From Lentimicrobiaceae bacterium (GTDB lineage Bacteria > Bacteroidota > Bacteroidia > Bacteroidales > F082), in the NCBI GenBank assembly GCA_015061295.1, contig SUWU01000011.1, positions 1 through 63,103 of the forward strand: a stretch of 63,103 bases of DNA, given 5' to 3'. Below the pieces are notes generated by a model. That model saw nothing but the letters and a program-made list of their open reading frames with translations. It made no database searches and was not told where the DNA came from. Position 1 is the first letter of the stretch; every line of letters begins with the position of its first letter. A program made the translations under genes and the position numbers. Positions 8,392-18,260 of the stretch are shown here, in pieces.

Positions 8392-9678
8392 TTATTCATT
8401 CTTTAAATAAATATTTCTTACTACATCTTTTCCGAAGCTCTTATTTATGAGTCTTCTATCTCTTGGTCGGTATGTACCATCTTCCATTTCTCGCATCATC
8501 ACCTTTGAGAAAAGTTTGAACATCTTCTGTTCTTGACTCTCATCTTGATAGAATGACTTCCAAGCATAATCATAAAGTTCTTGTAGTCTTTCTGGAGTCA
8601 TATGTTTTGGTTGATAAACGACTTGACCTGCATTGAAGTGATCCCAATCATGATCATAGATTCTACCTTGACGCATCAAATCATCATAAGCCTTTGTATG
8701 TGGGAATGGTGCTAATATGGTAAACTCTGCTAAGTCAAGATCTATTTCCAACAAGAAATCAATCAAACGTTTGATATCATCTTCCGTCTGATTATCGAGT
8801 CCTAACAGGATTGTTCCTTCCACTCCGATACCGTAGTCATGATATCGTTTTACACGTTCTTTGATATAGTCTGAAGTATCATAAACTGCTTGATAGACAT
8901 ACCATGCTCCTGCCTGTGCTGCCAAATCTAAGACTTCTGGGTCATCTTCAATCGTATGACTTATCCATTTCTTTTTAAAAGGAATGAGTTCTTTAAACAG
9001 TTGCATCTCCCATTCTTTATTCTGTGCTAAGGAATTATCAACAATAAAAAGACGGTTATTGTCTATTGTCGATAAATCTTCGACCACTTTCTCTATAGGA
9101 CGAGGTCGGAAGCAACGTCCGCCGAGATAAGATACCGCACAAGGATAACAACTGAAACGGCATCCGCGCGAAGCATGAAACAAATCAACCATAGGAACTC
9201 CCTTGTGATTATAAAGATCGCGTTTGTAGAGGTCACGTCTTGCAGGACCGACAATCTCAATAGGAGGTTGTTTCCCCATATAATTATACACTTTCTTCAA
9301 AGTACCGTTTCTCAAATCATTAATAACTTCTTCCATCCTACCTTCGCTTTCTCCAAGAAATACAGAATCTGCATACTGCAACGTTTCTTCTGCATGAAGC
9401 ATGGTTGAGATACCTCCAAAGATAACTTTTTTACCTCTCTTTCTATATTCAGTTGCTATAGCCCAACCACGTTTCACCTGTGTTGTAAGCATCATAGATA
9501 TTGCTACAAAATCACATTCATCATCGAAATTAATCTCTTCAACATTTTCGTCCGTAAACGAGACATCAACATAACTTGGTAAAGACGCTGCAAAGATAAC
9601 AGGACCATGAGGTGGTAAATTAAATGTTGTCTGTCCTGGAAGTTTATTCCATCTTGGGTATATCAGTTTACATTTCAT
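8392..9678 (-). CDS. B12-binding-type radical SAM enzyme
   Basis: Radical SAM protein (428 aa) with the cluster-binding motif C173-x3-C177-x2-C180 in SRGCRFSCYPCA. The N-terminal ~150 residues resemble a cobalamin-binding Rossmann domain (VFGGISTMLHAEE, FLGESEG), but I do not see a clear DxHxxG base-off motif. The C-terminal part is of the family with GxILLGLDNQTEDDI and FTILAPFPHT. Relatives include class B methyltransferases and cyclising enzymes such as the BchE/HpnP group. In this operon, next to the carotenoid-oxidoreductase-like flavoprotein, a C-methylation or other C-C or oxygenation step on the polyene or its lipid partner is plausible but unproven. Confidence 0.85.
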   Translation of the reverse strand: MKCKLIYPRWNKLPGQTTFNLPPHGPVIFAASLPSYVDVSFTDENVEEINFDDECDFVAISMMLTTQVKRGWAIATEYRKRGKKVIFGGISTMLHAEETLQYADSVFLGESEGRMEEVINDLRNGTLKKVYNYMGKQPPIEIVGPARRDLYKRDLYNHKGVPMVDLFHASRGCRFSCYPCAVSYLGGRCFRPRPIEKVVEDLSTIDNNRLFIVDNSLAQNKEWEMQLFKELIPFKKKWISHTIEDDPEVLDLAAQAGAWYVYQAVYDTSDYIKERVKRYHDYGIGVEGTILLGLDNQTEDDIKRLIDFLLEIDLDLAEFTILAPFPHTKAYDDLMRQGRIYDHDWDHFNAGQVVYQPKHMTPERLQELYDYAWKSFYQDESQEQKMFKLFSKVMMREMEDGTYRPRDRRLINKSFGKDVVRNIYLKNE

Positions 9679-9695
9679 ATTAATAAATTTTATAT

Positions 9696-11195
9696 TTATT
9701 TAAATTCATTTATTTGTTTTATCAAAAAATCTTTTCCCAACAGTTCACCTGCTGCTATCACTGAACTTATTATAACTCCCAGAACCCCATGTGAGTTTGT
9801 ATTCTGTCCTACAAAAAACAAGTTGGGAAGTTTTGTCCGTGGAGATATAAAAGTATTTATTGGGTCATTAACATCTCGTGCTATACCATACATAGAGCCA
9901 TGTTTAGTTGCTGTATAGTCTTGATACGTAAGAGGTGTAGATGTCCAATAACTTTCAATATTATTAAAAGTACCAGGCATATCTTGCTCCAAAACCGTAA
10001 GAAGTTTCTCTGCTTTTGCACGCTTGAAGTCTTCATAATCACTACCTCTTTTACCGACCTTAGTGCCATTCCATTTCATAACATCTGCATAGTTCATATA
10101 TGTTAATAAAATACCACCCTCGGCAAATTTTTGATCCTTCTCATAACACTGATGCATGTAAAAATAACTCTTAGGCCAATTCTTCTCATCATAAAATTCG
10201 CAATTCCAGACAGATGTATCCCTATATTTAAAGAAGTTACTATTCATATATGGAACCATATTCTTCTTGTATTTTATATACACGATAAATGTAGAGACAG
10301 TTTGCTCTATATTACATATTCTTTCTCTATATGCTTTTCTAATGAGCTTGGAATCTGTCATCTGAAGTAAACTTGTTGGATGTATTGATGATATTAGATT
10401 CTTTACTTCAAAGCGTTCTCCATCATTAATTTCTATAGCAGTGACTTGCTTATCATTGCATACGACTTTTTTCACTTCACTATCATTAAACAGATCTACA
10501 CCCATATTCTTCAACGACTTAACCAATGACCTGGCTATATTATCACTGGTTCCAACAACTCTATACGCACTATTGATATATAAGTCATTAGTTAACGCAT
10601 GAATATAAAATGGTGTTTTATTTTTCAAACCTGCATATAAAATAATATTACCAGCCAATACATTCTGAAGAATCTCATTATCCGTCACTTGAGAGATAAA
10701 TTTGCTTACGCTATTTGATACATGTTCAGGAGATAACAGATTTCCATAATCAAAATCACTAAAAGAATAATATGACGATCTCTCAGTAACTTGATGTATT
10801 TTCTTTACATATTCTTTAATATCATTAACATTATTGGGAAACCTATTTGCAAGAGATTCTACATAATTCTCATATCCATTCGCAAAGTTATATCTTTCAC
10901 CTTTAAAATCTATGACATCATAACATGATTTATCTAACGATTCTATTTCTATATCATTCAGAATGGAGAGATATTTAAAATATTTATGTAAGACTTGACC
11001 TTCCTCAATGCTCCCTATATAATGCATACCTGTTTCAAAGTCGATTCCTGAACGTCTGAATGATTGCAGACATCCTCCAAATTGCTGGTTTTTTTCAAAT
11101 ACCGCTACTTTAAAACCATTCTTCGATAGAATATAAGCCGCTGACAAACCACTCAATCCACTTCCTATTATGGCAACATCATAATTATTCCCCAT
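9696..11195 (-). CDS. Phytoene desaturase / carotenoid isomerase-like flavoprotein
   Basis: FAD-dependent oxidoreductase of the CrtI/CrtISO/RetSat family (499 aa). The dinucleotide-binding motif AIIGSGLSGLSAAYILSKNG is at the N-terminus, GIDFETGMHYIG follows, and the family-typical C-terminal FAD contact NLFFVGQNTNSHGVLGVIISSVIAAGE is intact. The chosen ATG at 11195 starts at MGNNYDVAII and overlaps the upstream gene by 11 nt; a longer frame to 11237 would add an unlikely hydrophobic lead. Role by inference: desaturation, saturation or cis/trans isomerisation of the polyene chain. There are no other carotenoid genes nearby, so classic carotenoid synthesis is unlikely. Confidence 0.87.
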   Translation of the reverse strand: MGNNYDVAIIGSGLSGLSAAYILSKNGFKVAVFEKNQQFGGCLQSFRRSGIDFETGMHYIGSIEEGQVLHKYFKYLSILNDIEIESLDKSCYDVIDFKGERYNFANGYENYVESLANRFPNNVNDIKEYVKKIHQVTERSSYYSFSDFDYGNLLSPEHVSNSVSKFISQVTDNEILQNVLAGNIILYAGLKNKTPFYIHALTNDLYINSAYRVVGTSDNIARSLVKSLKNMGVDLFNDSEVKKVVCNDKQVTAIEINDGERFEVKNLISSIHPTSLLQMTDSKLIRKAYRERICNIEQTVSTFIVYIKYKKNMVPYMNSNFFKYRDTSVWNCEFYDEKNWPKSYFYMHQCYEKDQKFAEGGILLTYMNYADVMKWNGTKVGKRGSDYEDFKRAKAEKLLTVLEQDMPGTFNNIESYWTSTPLTYQDYTATKHGSMYGIARDVNDPINTFISPRTKLPNLFFVGQNTNSHGVLGVIISSVIAAGELLGKDFLIKQINEFK

Positions 11196-14100
11196 GACAA
11201 TCAACAATATAATTATTAACCAATAAATTACTATCACTCTGTATATATATCAAATTCTTCGGAACAGAAGCACAGTTCTTAGCTGTCAAGAATTTCTCTT
11301 CATCTTCGATAATAGCAGTAATGTTAACATCTTTTCGTACTAAAGCCATCAACAATGAAATCTCTCCCATTCCAACATTTGTCAGAATCACACTACTATT
11401 AGCATCTATACCTTCTATCAAGTCTCTATAATTATTATTTTGAGATAATGACCGACGTACTCTTTTCAATACATCCTTACCTTTGTATAGATAATTATTA
11501 ATCACCTCCTGTGCGAAATAATCTGCTGTTTCTATTTCACAACATAACTCACTATATTTCTGTTTATACATCTTACGTGTTTCTTTACACAACATCTTAT
11601 AATCAACAGTTTCGGAAGATATACGAGACATTATTCTAATATTAAACTTTCCATCCTTCAAAAGAAAATATTTTTTAGAAAGGACATAACCGAAACCATG
11701 AATCATGACAGGAACAATGCCAACATTTAGTTCTTGAGCAAGATAAAAAGCACCTTTATGGAAACGTAAGATAGAACCATCTATTGAACGCGTCCCTTCT
11801 GGAAATATCACTATAGAATAACCTTCTTGCACTTTTTTTCTTAATGGTTCTATATCATCTGCATCAAATTTTTCGGTAGGATAAAAGTCGGCGTAACGTA
11901 TTATCCAATGAAAGAAAGGCGCATTCCACACCCATCTATTTGTAACAACTATGAGTTTGTGTGACAATGATAGAATTGCCATTAAATCGAATAGAGACTG
12001 ATGATTACAGATAACGACTGACGGTTTATCAAACGGATTCTCTTCTCCTGAATTATTCTCTACTTTACATTCTGTATTAGGAATTCTCCTCAAGAAAAAG
12101 TTACAACATTTCTTAATTTGGCTATGATAGAAGATTTTATGTTTTTCCGTCTTACCACCTATTGTCAATACAAAGAATCCTAAAATTGTTAAATAGATCG
12201 AACCTATCAAGAAAAACAACATAGTATAAGCAGAGGTGAGAAGATTCTTTATAGTAATAGGATTTGTCCTTTTCTCTCCTTTTTTTGAGGTCAACCATTT
12301 GAACAAGAAAGGCGGAATAATATATGCTGCCAATACCACACAAAACATACCGACTATAACAACTTGTCCTAATTGTTTCATAGCAGGATGTTTGGATAGA
12401 ATCAGACATCCAATTCCTACAAACATTATCAGTGCCGATATTGCAATAGTACTTTTATATGTATTCAACATCCTCCTTCCGAAACGATTTTCATATATAC
12501 ATCCTTCCAGCATAAAGATTGTATAATCATCTCCCATTCCAAATATAAATGTTGCCAAAATGATATTGACAATATTAAATTGGATGTTAAATAAATTCAT
12601 AATAGTAAGTATCCATATCCAACTAATTGCGAGAGGTAGAAAAGCAATTATGCTCAACTCAATCCTTCCAAAAGATATCAAAAGAAAAGCAACAACCAAA
12701 AAACTACAGATACATAATACGTAATCAAAATCATCTGACAAGGAAGATACAACTGTTGTTAATACAGATTCCTGGGTAAATGTAAACACATTATCATTTG
12801 AATAATGAGGATTATTTTTAAATTCTTCCCTAACATTATCAAAGCAATCAGGATTGACATGTAAAACAGAAAACACCATTGCTCTATCTTCTTCATTGAT
12901 GATATAATTATCTGCCAGATTATCTAAGAGAGGTGAAAAGTATTCAACTTCTTGAACCATAAAATCATTTTCTATCTGTTTTTTAAATCCAATAAAAGCA
13001 TTGTCCTTAAAAGATAACCTTATAGCAGCCTCCTCTATGATGGGATACACATTCTTATCTTTCCAGTAGTTTCGCCACAAAGCGAGACGATTTTCCTGGA
13101 GCTTCTTAGAAGGAAGATAGACACCAATAGAAGTTAGTCTAATATTAGTATCAACATTTACAAGACATTCTAAATCATGTCGAATATTTTCATAATGACT
13201 TAATGCATCTTCCATATCCTTTCCATCCGCCACAACATATAAAGTCTTATCAGAGTCCTCCGTATCTTCTAAAATCTTCTTCATCAAAACTTCTTGTTCT
13301 TCTGTCATATAATTAATCTTACTCATATCGGCATCAAAACCAGCTTTGCCAAAGAACAGAGATATTACTGTCAATATCATAACTACTATGACCAAAATTT
13401 TAGAATTTTCAAATTGTATTTCTGACAACTTTTTAAAGATTCGTCTTGGTTCTTTGGAATAGTATCGGCTATTTTCAGGAGTAATGTGTGGCATAACTAT
13501 CATCACAAATAATATCGTTCCCACTAAAATCATAGATGCAAAGGTTCCAAGATTCTTCATAGCTGGTGAACTTATAAAAAGCAGACTTAGAAATGCTCCC
13601 ACAGTAGTTACATTTCCTATTGTCAATGGATCAACAATATCATTAAGAGTTTGTCTAGTTCCAAATCCATAATATTTATGATCTAATACGTGTAATGGAT
13701 AGTTTGCTGCAATTCCAATGATAACAGAAGAAATCCCTATTGCTATAAGTGATATTTCCTTATACACCAACGATGTGATTCCCAAAGCGAATATCATTCC
13801 GAACAACAATGCCAATGGTATTGACATTATTATCTTAGGAGATCGAAACGAGTACCACAGAATAATAATTATCAATATTACAGCGATAACTATCGTTAAA
13901 ACACTATCTTTCTTTATCTGTTCAGCATTACCTATCGATATATATACAGCACCAAACGGAAGTATTTTCACAACAGGAAATTCTTCTATAGTTTTTTCAG
14001 TCACATCATCGATTAAAGAAATCAGTTTCTTATTGTTAGCCGTTTCACTGATAGGATATTTTGATTTTATCATTACTACGACCTCACCTTCTTTTGTATG

Positions 14101-14700
14101 TATCAAGCCATTGTCCGAGGTAAAATTGTCGTTCATCTTAAAGTTATTCAATCCATTTAACAGCTCTCTTGAGATAAAAAGCGGATCGTTAATCATCACC
14201 GATTTCATCATTCCGCCATGGATTGAACCAAGAAGATTTTTATTATTCTCTACCTGTTTAAAGATATTTTCTTTAGTGATCAATGAATCTATTCTTTTAT
14301 AATCGTCTTCTTCAAGAAAGTACGGAAGATTCTGCGAGATAAAATTCATTTTATCAACTATATCAGATTCTTCTATTGAGTATTGCAATTTCTCAGCGTA
14401 AGTCTCTATACCATTATCATACAATCTTTCAACAAAAGCATCAACTGCCTCTTGTATTACATCAATATCATTCTCACTTGAGAAATAAACCATTATTGTA
14501 TTTGAAGCTCCAATATGTTGATAAGCATAATTTGCTTGTTCATTATGTTTACTATCAGGGAGAAAGCCAGATACATCTTCACTAAAATCTATTTTTGTTG
14601 ATGATAACACACATACTACAACAACGCATATTGTCATAAACAAAAGAAGGCTCTTTCTTTTAGTAAAGAAATCATATATTTTAAGCACGAGTTTTGTCAC
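11185..14700 (-). CDS. MMPL-family exporter fused to PlsC-type acyltransferase and a methyltransferase-like remnant
   Basis: Very large membrane protein (about 1,171 aa from the GTG at 14700). The first ~840 residues are an RND/MMPL exporter with two repeats of one plus five membrane helices and the motif FGMGDDYTIFMLEG in the second repeat. A PlsC-type lysophospholipid acyltransferase domain follows, with NHQSLFD (H-x4-D) and FPEGTRS, and the last ~90 residues resemble part of a Rossmann methyltransferase (VILTNVGMGEISLLMAL). The same three-part layout is known from Bacteroidetes pigment clusters. It should acylate the pigment or its anchor and export it. The open frame extends to an ATG at 14751 inside the permease gene; GTG at 14700 or 14688 is more likely. 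Confidence 0.88.
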   Translation of the reverse strand: MTKLVLKIYDFFTKRKSLLLFMTICVVVVCVLSSTKIDFSEDVSGFLPDSKHNEQANYAYQHIGASNTIMVYFSSENDIDVIQEAVDAFVERLYDNGIETYAEKLQYSIEESDIVDKMNFISQNLPYFLEEDDYKRIDSLITKENIFKQVENNKNLLGSIHGGMMKSVMINDPLFISRELLNGLNNFKMNDNFTSDNGLIHTKEGEVVVMIKSKYPISETANNKKLISLIDDVTEKTIEEFPVVKILPFGAVYISIGNAEQIKKDSVLTIVIAVILIIIILWYSFRSPKIIMSIPLALLFGMIFALGITSLVYKEISLIAIGISSVIIGIAANYPLHVLDHKYYGFGTRQTLNDIVDPLTIGNVTTVGAFLSLLFISSPAMKNLGTFASMILVGTILFVMIVMPHITPENSRYYSKEPRRIFKKLSEIQFENSKILVIVVMILTVISLFFGKAGFDADMSKINYMTEEQEVLMKKILEDTEDSDKTLYVVADGKDMEDALSHYENIRHDLECLVNVDTNIRLTSIGVYLPSKKLQENRLALWRNYWKDKNVYPIIEEAAIRLSFKDNAFIGFKKQIENDFMVQEVEYFSPLLDNLADNYIINEEDRAMVFSVLHVNPDCFDNVREEFKNNPHYSNDNVFTFTQESVLTTVVSSLSDDFDYVLCICSFLVVAFLLISFGRIELSIIAFLPLAISWIWILTIMNLFNIQFNIVNIILATFIFGMGDDYTIFMLEGCIYENRFGRRMLNTYKSTIAISALIMFVGIGCLILSKHPAMKQLGQVVIVGMFCVVLAAYIIPPFLFKWLTSKKGEKRTNPITIKNLLTSAYTMLFFLIGSIYLTILGFFVLTIGGKTEKHKIFYHSQIKKCCNFFLRRIPNTECKVENNSGEENPFDKPSVVICNHQSLFDLMAILSLSHKLIVVTNRWVWNAPFFHWIIRYADFYPTEKFDADDIEPLRKKVQEGYSIVIFPEGTRSIDGSILRFHKGAFYLAQELNVGIVPVMIHGFGYVLSKKYFLLKDGKFNIRIMSRISSETVDYKMLCKETRKMYKQKYSELCCEIETADYFAQEVINNYLYKGKDVLKRVRRSLSQNNNYRDLIEGIDANSSVILTNVGMGEISLLMALVRKDVNITAIIEDEEKFLTAKNCASVPKNLIYIQSDSNLLVNNYIVDCHGE

Positions 14701-15967
14701 CTTGTCTATATTTTTTATGCAACAATGATATAATAAAACACACGACAGCAAATACCAATAACCATATACATTCTGACAATATCGACATAAAGTTCTGTTC
14801 TCTAAGTATAATGTTATAAAATGCTTCTATACCCCAATTCAATGGAGAAATCACACTTATTGTTTCTAAGAATTTGGGCATCAAGAATGTTGGCACCCAA
14901 ATACCACCTATGGCAGAAAACAGAACAACTGAAACCGCACCTATTATTGAAGCCTGTTGATGCGAATTTGCAAAAGTACTTATAAGCAGAGCAAATCCTA
15001 TTGCAGCTATAGAAGAGAAAAATATTATTATCAGACAGTATCCCATATTTCCATTAGTATCGAATATTGGCAGATCAAGGATTGGAAACAGGAATCTTCC
15101 CACAATCAATATTATTAAAAATTGTACAATACAAACCGTTACATACACAATCACCTTACTTATCAAGTAGATTGCATAAGAACAAGGCATTGTCATCAGA
15201 CGCATATAACTACCATCCTCTTTCTCTTTTATAATATTTCCTGACAAAGATATTACAATAAAGAATATAGCGAATAGAGTCCAAGCTGGTACATTATGAT
15301 CTGTTACATTAATTTTTCTTTTAAGCGTAGAATTTGTCAAGGATAGTTCTTCTATATCAATAGCTTTTATATTAGACAGATTAAATTCATCTGCTGGTAG
15401 CAAGCCCATTTCACTTATCTCTTCTGATATTTTCTTATATATCATTTCTTTCTCAATGTTATTAGAAGCGTTCTTCAAATAATACATCAATGTATTACTG
15501 AATGTATTATCTATTGCTGGGTCGATAAATATCTTTATAGAGATAGGACTCATCTTACTTTCCGCCACACTTGCATCTAAGCCTACGAAGGTAGCATCTA
15601 CACAGATCTGAATATTTTTTTCCATCTTTTCTGTAGTTCCTTCTGGAATGCTAATCCCAACCATATAAGTACCATCTTTTACTAATCGTTCTATTTCTTT
15701 TTCTGTGAAAAATGAATCTGCATCAATGATATTGAAGATGCTATTCGTTGACAACTCGTCAACTATTTTGTCGCCTATCTTATTATTATCAGAATTGAGA
15801 ATGATAGTTGAGACTGACTTTTTCGCAGTACTTTCCACAGCTCCTTCTTGCATTCCAGTCATAACAATAACTAAGATTGTCGGCATCAGGAATAAAAATA
15901 TCAAACCAACCTTATCTCTGACAAGCAAAAGGAAGTCTTTGTATAATAATGATATAAGTTTTTTCAT
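14681..15967 (-). CDS. ABC-2 type transporter permease
   Basis: Membrane subunit of an ABC-2 exporter (428 aa). One membrane helix lies at about 21-38, a long extracytoplasmic domain follows to about residue 215, then five helices to the C-terminus, with the ABC-2 signature region NIIKEKEDGSYMRLMTMPCS before the third helix. It is 10 nt after the cognate ATPase gene and overlaps the start of the MMPL gene. Inference: with the ATPase it flips or exports the pigment or its lipid precursor across the inner membrane. Confidence 0.9.
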   Translation of the reverse strand: MKKLISLLYKDFLLLVRDKVGLIFLFLMPTILVIVMTGMQEGAVESTAKKSVSTIILNSDNNKIGDKIVDELSTNSIFNIIDADSFFTEKEIERLVKDGTYMVGISIPEGTTEKMEKNIQICVDATFVGLDASVAESKMSPISIKIFIDPAIDNTFSNTLMYYLKNASNNIEKEMIYKKISEEISEMGLLPADEFNLSNIKAIDIEELSLTNSTLKRKINVTDHNVPAWTLFAIFFIVISLSGNIIKEKEDGSYMRLMTMPCSYAIYLISKVIVYVTVCIVQFLIILIVGRFLFPILDLPIFDTNGNMGYCLIIIFFSSIAAIGFALLISTFANSHQQASIIGAVSVVLFSAIGGIWVPTFLMPKFLETISVISPLNWGIEAFYNIILREQNFMSILSECIWLLVFAVVCFIISLLHKKYRQGDKTRA

Positions 15968-15977
15968 TTCTTTAATT

Positions 15978-16730
15978 CTATATATTTCTAAGTTTTCTTC
16001 CTGTTAGATGTAGATAAACGTCCTCTAATTCACGACATGCTGGATACAATGATATTAGATTCTGTGGTGTATCCTCTGCAATCAATTTTCCATTATCAAT
16101 AATACCGACCTTAGTGCAAAAGCATTCTGCCTCTTCCATATCATGTGATGTGTATAAGATTGTCATACCATTTCTGTTCATCTCAAGGAGACTATCTATA
16201 ATTATTTTCTTTGATTGCACGTCAATACCCACTGTTGGTTCATCAAGTATTAGGAAGTCTGGATTATGCAACACACCTATTATCAAATTAATAGATCTTT
16301 TCATACCTCCCGAAAAAGTACTTACTCTTTTGTTTGCATATTCCGACAATCCATACAGTTCAAGGTAATTATAGATTTTTTTATTTAGTTCTGCATGTGG
16401 TATTCCGTAGATATTTCCGAAAATTTTAAGATTCTCTACAGCTGTAAGTTCTGGAAATAAGGCAATATTCTGAGGTACTATACCAAGATGTTGTTTTATA
16501 TATTGTCTGTCAGTATTATAATCTCTGTCAAACAAACATACTGTGCCCGAATCTGGAGATAATAATCCAGAAATGATATTTACAGTAGTTGTTTTTCCTG
16601 CGCCATTGGGTCCCAAGAATCCAAATATCTCTCCAGCATGAATTGTCATATCTAAGCCAGAGATAATCTGCCTGTTATTACCAGGATATGTTTTATTTAA
16701 TTGGTTAATATATAGAATCTTGTCCGACAT
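15978..16730 (-). CDS. ABC transporter ATP-binding protein
   Basis: ATPase (250 aa) with Walker A GPNGAGKTTT, Q-loop LGIVPQNIALFPE, signature FSGGMKRSINLIIGVLHNP, Walker B FLILDEPTVGID and H-loop YTSHDMEEAE. It pairs with the ABC-2 permease encoded next in the operon. The sequence belongs to the drug/polysaccharide/lipid exporter branch often named YhaQ/NatA/DrrA-like. It begins 8 nt after the preceding LolA-like gene. Confidence 0.93.
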   Translation of the reverse strand: MSDKILYINQLNKTYPGNNRQIISGLDMTIHAGEIFGFLGPNGAGKTTTVNIISGLLSPDSGTVCLFDRDYNTDRQYIKQHLGIVPQNIALFPELTAVENLKIFGNIYGIPHAELNKKIYNYLELYGLSEYANKRVSTFSGGMKRSINLIIGVLHNPDFLILDEPTVGIDVQSKKIIIDSLLEMNRNGMTILYTSHDMEEAECFCTKVGIIDNGKLIAEDTPQNLISLYPACRELEDVYLHLTGRKLRNI

Positions 16731-16738
16731 TGTGATAT

Positions 16739-17359
16739 TTACATTTTTACATTTCTCTCAGAAAATGTAATTGTTATTACATTTCCTTTGGTTTCTTTTA
16801 CAATAATTCTGTTGATAGCATTATTATCAGACTTATCTAGATACAATTCCATAGATCTTATGCGAGATTTCTTTTTAGCAGTCATCTCAACTATAAATTG
16901 AGTAGAATCATCAATTGTAGTTACACTATAATTCTTAGTCATATTATCTATACCACCTTTGAAAATATTTTCGATAAAAGTTATTGTTTGTTTATGGAAA
17001 GCATTTGCTTTGATAATAATATTATTATTACTTACAGTAATATTGTTATTTGCATCTTTTTTTATAATAATCCGCTCTGGTTTAGTATATTCTATAATTA
17101 TTTCTGTAGGAGTATATTTGATTATCCCTTCAGATACAAATGATTCGTTTAATGACAGCATCATTTTATCCTCAACGAAATTACATTGAAAATACTTCAC
17201 CTCATTACTCATAATCTGTGGAACAACTATCGAATCATATGCTGTGACTTCGCATACATTTTGCGAGAGTAACATTGTCGCATTAAAGATTAACATCAAG
17301 CAAACTATATTTTGTTTCATTATAATTATCATGTTGCTAATAATACTCATATTGTACAT
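16739..17359 (-). CDS. LolA-like outer-membrane carrier protein (second copy)
   Basis: Exported protein of about 206 residues resembling LolA, the periplasmic carrier of lipidated molecules. A hydrophobic signal segment (NIVCLMLIFNATMLLSQ) is followed by alternating beta strands and a C-terminal MELYLDKSDNNAINRIIVKE region typical of LolA-like folds. The ATG at 17359 overlaps the upstream stop as TAATG; an ATG at 17320 gives a tidier signal peptide and may be the real start. A second LolA-like gene is at 22239. Aryl-polyene clusters commonly carry a LolA homologue, presumably to carry the pigment lipid to the outer membrane. Confidence 0.75.
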   Translation of the reverse strand: MYNMSIISNMIIIMKQNIVCLMLIFNATMLLSQNVCEVTAYDSIVVPQIMSNEVKYFQCNFVEDKMMLSLNESFVSEGIIKYTPTEIIIEYTKPERIIIKKDANNNITVSNNNIIIKANAFHKQTITFIENIFKGGIDNMTKNYSVTTIDDSTQFIVEMTAKKKSRIRSMELYLDKSDNNAINRIIVKETKGNVITITFSERNVKM

Positions 17360-18258
17360 TAATTTTCGTGTTGCCAAAAATCAAAATAGTTAAACCATTG
17401 TGTAGGATACTTTCGTATAATCTCATCAGTAATTGAAGCAAACTCATTTGCCATTTGTGTTGCTTGTTTAATTCTGTTATTATTCTTATCACTTTCTATT
17501 TTACGAATGATGATACGATATTTTTTCAGTCCTTCTCTCATTACGAATACAGCTAAAACTGGAGCATTACGATTTATGGCAAAAGAGAATGGTCCTAGTG
17601 GAAAGTCCGCATCATGTGACAAGAAAGAACATCTCACTATTTTTTGCGATCCAAGATTACGATCTGCCATCATACTCACAATTTCGCCATTTTCAATAGC
17701 ATGACTCATAGCAAATATATGTGACAAATCTTCTCTAACAAAGATGATTTCTATATTGTTATTAATAAACAACTTCTTACGATTATCCACAATTGTTCCC
17801 GCTTCTCCAGAAAAAGAAAGTATATTAAATTTCTTATGTCTTGATTTCACTGAATATCCTGATATCTCGTAATTACCCATATGAGCACTAAGTTGTACAA
17901 AACCGTCTTCTGCATTCTCAAGTTCATCAGATAATCTCTGACCTTCAATTATAAAATCATATTTCTTACCAGCATAGGCTCCAAAGCGATCGATGATAAT
18001 TTGCGCAAAACGATAATGATTAAGATATACATATACAAAAGATTTTAGAGTTCCATAATTAAATCCTTCTCTAAAAAATTTATACATTGACTTATATGTC
18101 TTCCTGCTAAAAATCATATAAAACGGAACTACAAAAGAGGCTATGAAATAGAACAAACACAGCGGAAGCACTCTCAACATCATTATAAGTGAGCGATGCA
18201 TAAAAGGCAGACCATCAGTCCTACCCGACCAATCTTTATGTTCTAAATTATTGGACAT
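17359..18258 (-). CDS. LpxL/HtrB-type lipid acyltransferase
   Basis: Inner-membrane acyltransferase of the Kdo2-lipid A lauroyltransferase (LpxL/HtrB) family, 299 aa. The catalytic H126-x4-E131 (HMGNYE) is intact, preceded by a membrane helix at about 30-50, and followed by the conserved SMMADRNLGS and GPFSFAINRNAPVLAVFVMREG segments. Its location in the pigment operon argues for transfer of an acyl group, or the polyene chain itself, to a lipid acceptor rather than for housekeeping lipid A synthesis. It begins 2 nt after the BtrH-like gene. Confidence 0.88.
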   Translation of the reverse strand: MSNNLEHKDWSGRTDGLPFMHRSLIMMLRVLPLCLFYFIASFVVPFYMIFSRKTYKSMYKFFREGFNYGTLKSFVYVYLNHYRFAQIIIDRFGAYAGKKYDFIIEGQRLSDELENAEDGFVQLSAHMGNYEISGYSVKSRHKKFNILSFSGEAGTIVDNRKKLFINNNIEIIFVREDLSHIFAMSHAIENGEIVSMMADRNLGSQKIVRCSFLSHDADFPLGPFSFAINRNAPVLAVFVMREGLKKYRIIIRKIESDKNNNRIKQATQMANEFASITDEIIRKYPTQWFNYFDFWQHEN

Positions 18259-18260
18259 CT

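Noticed and set aside
9696..11195. Carotenoid biosynthesis cluster
   Set aside because: Only one CrtI-like gene is present, without phytoene synthase or cyclase; the surrounding genes are type II polyketide genes.
13718..14302. 194-codon plus-strand ORF inside the MMPL gene
   Set aside because: Antisense to conserved membrane helices of the exporter; no start signal and no recognisable domain.
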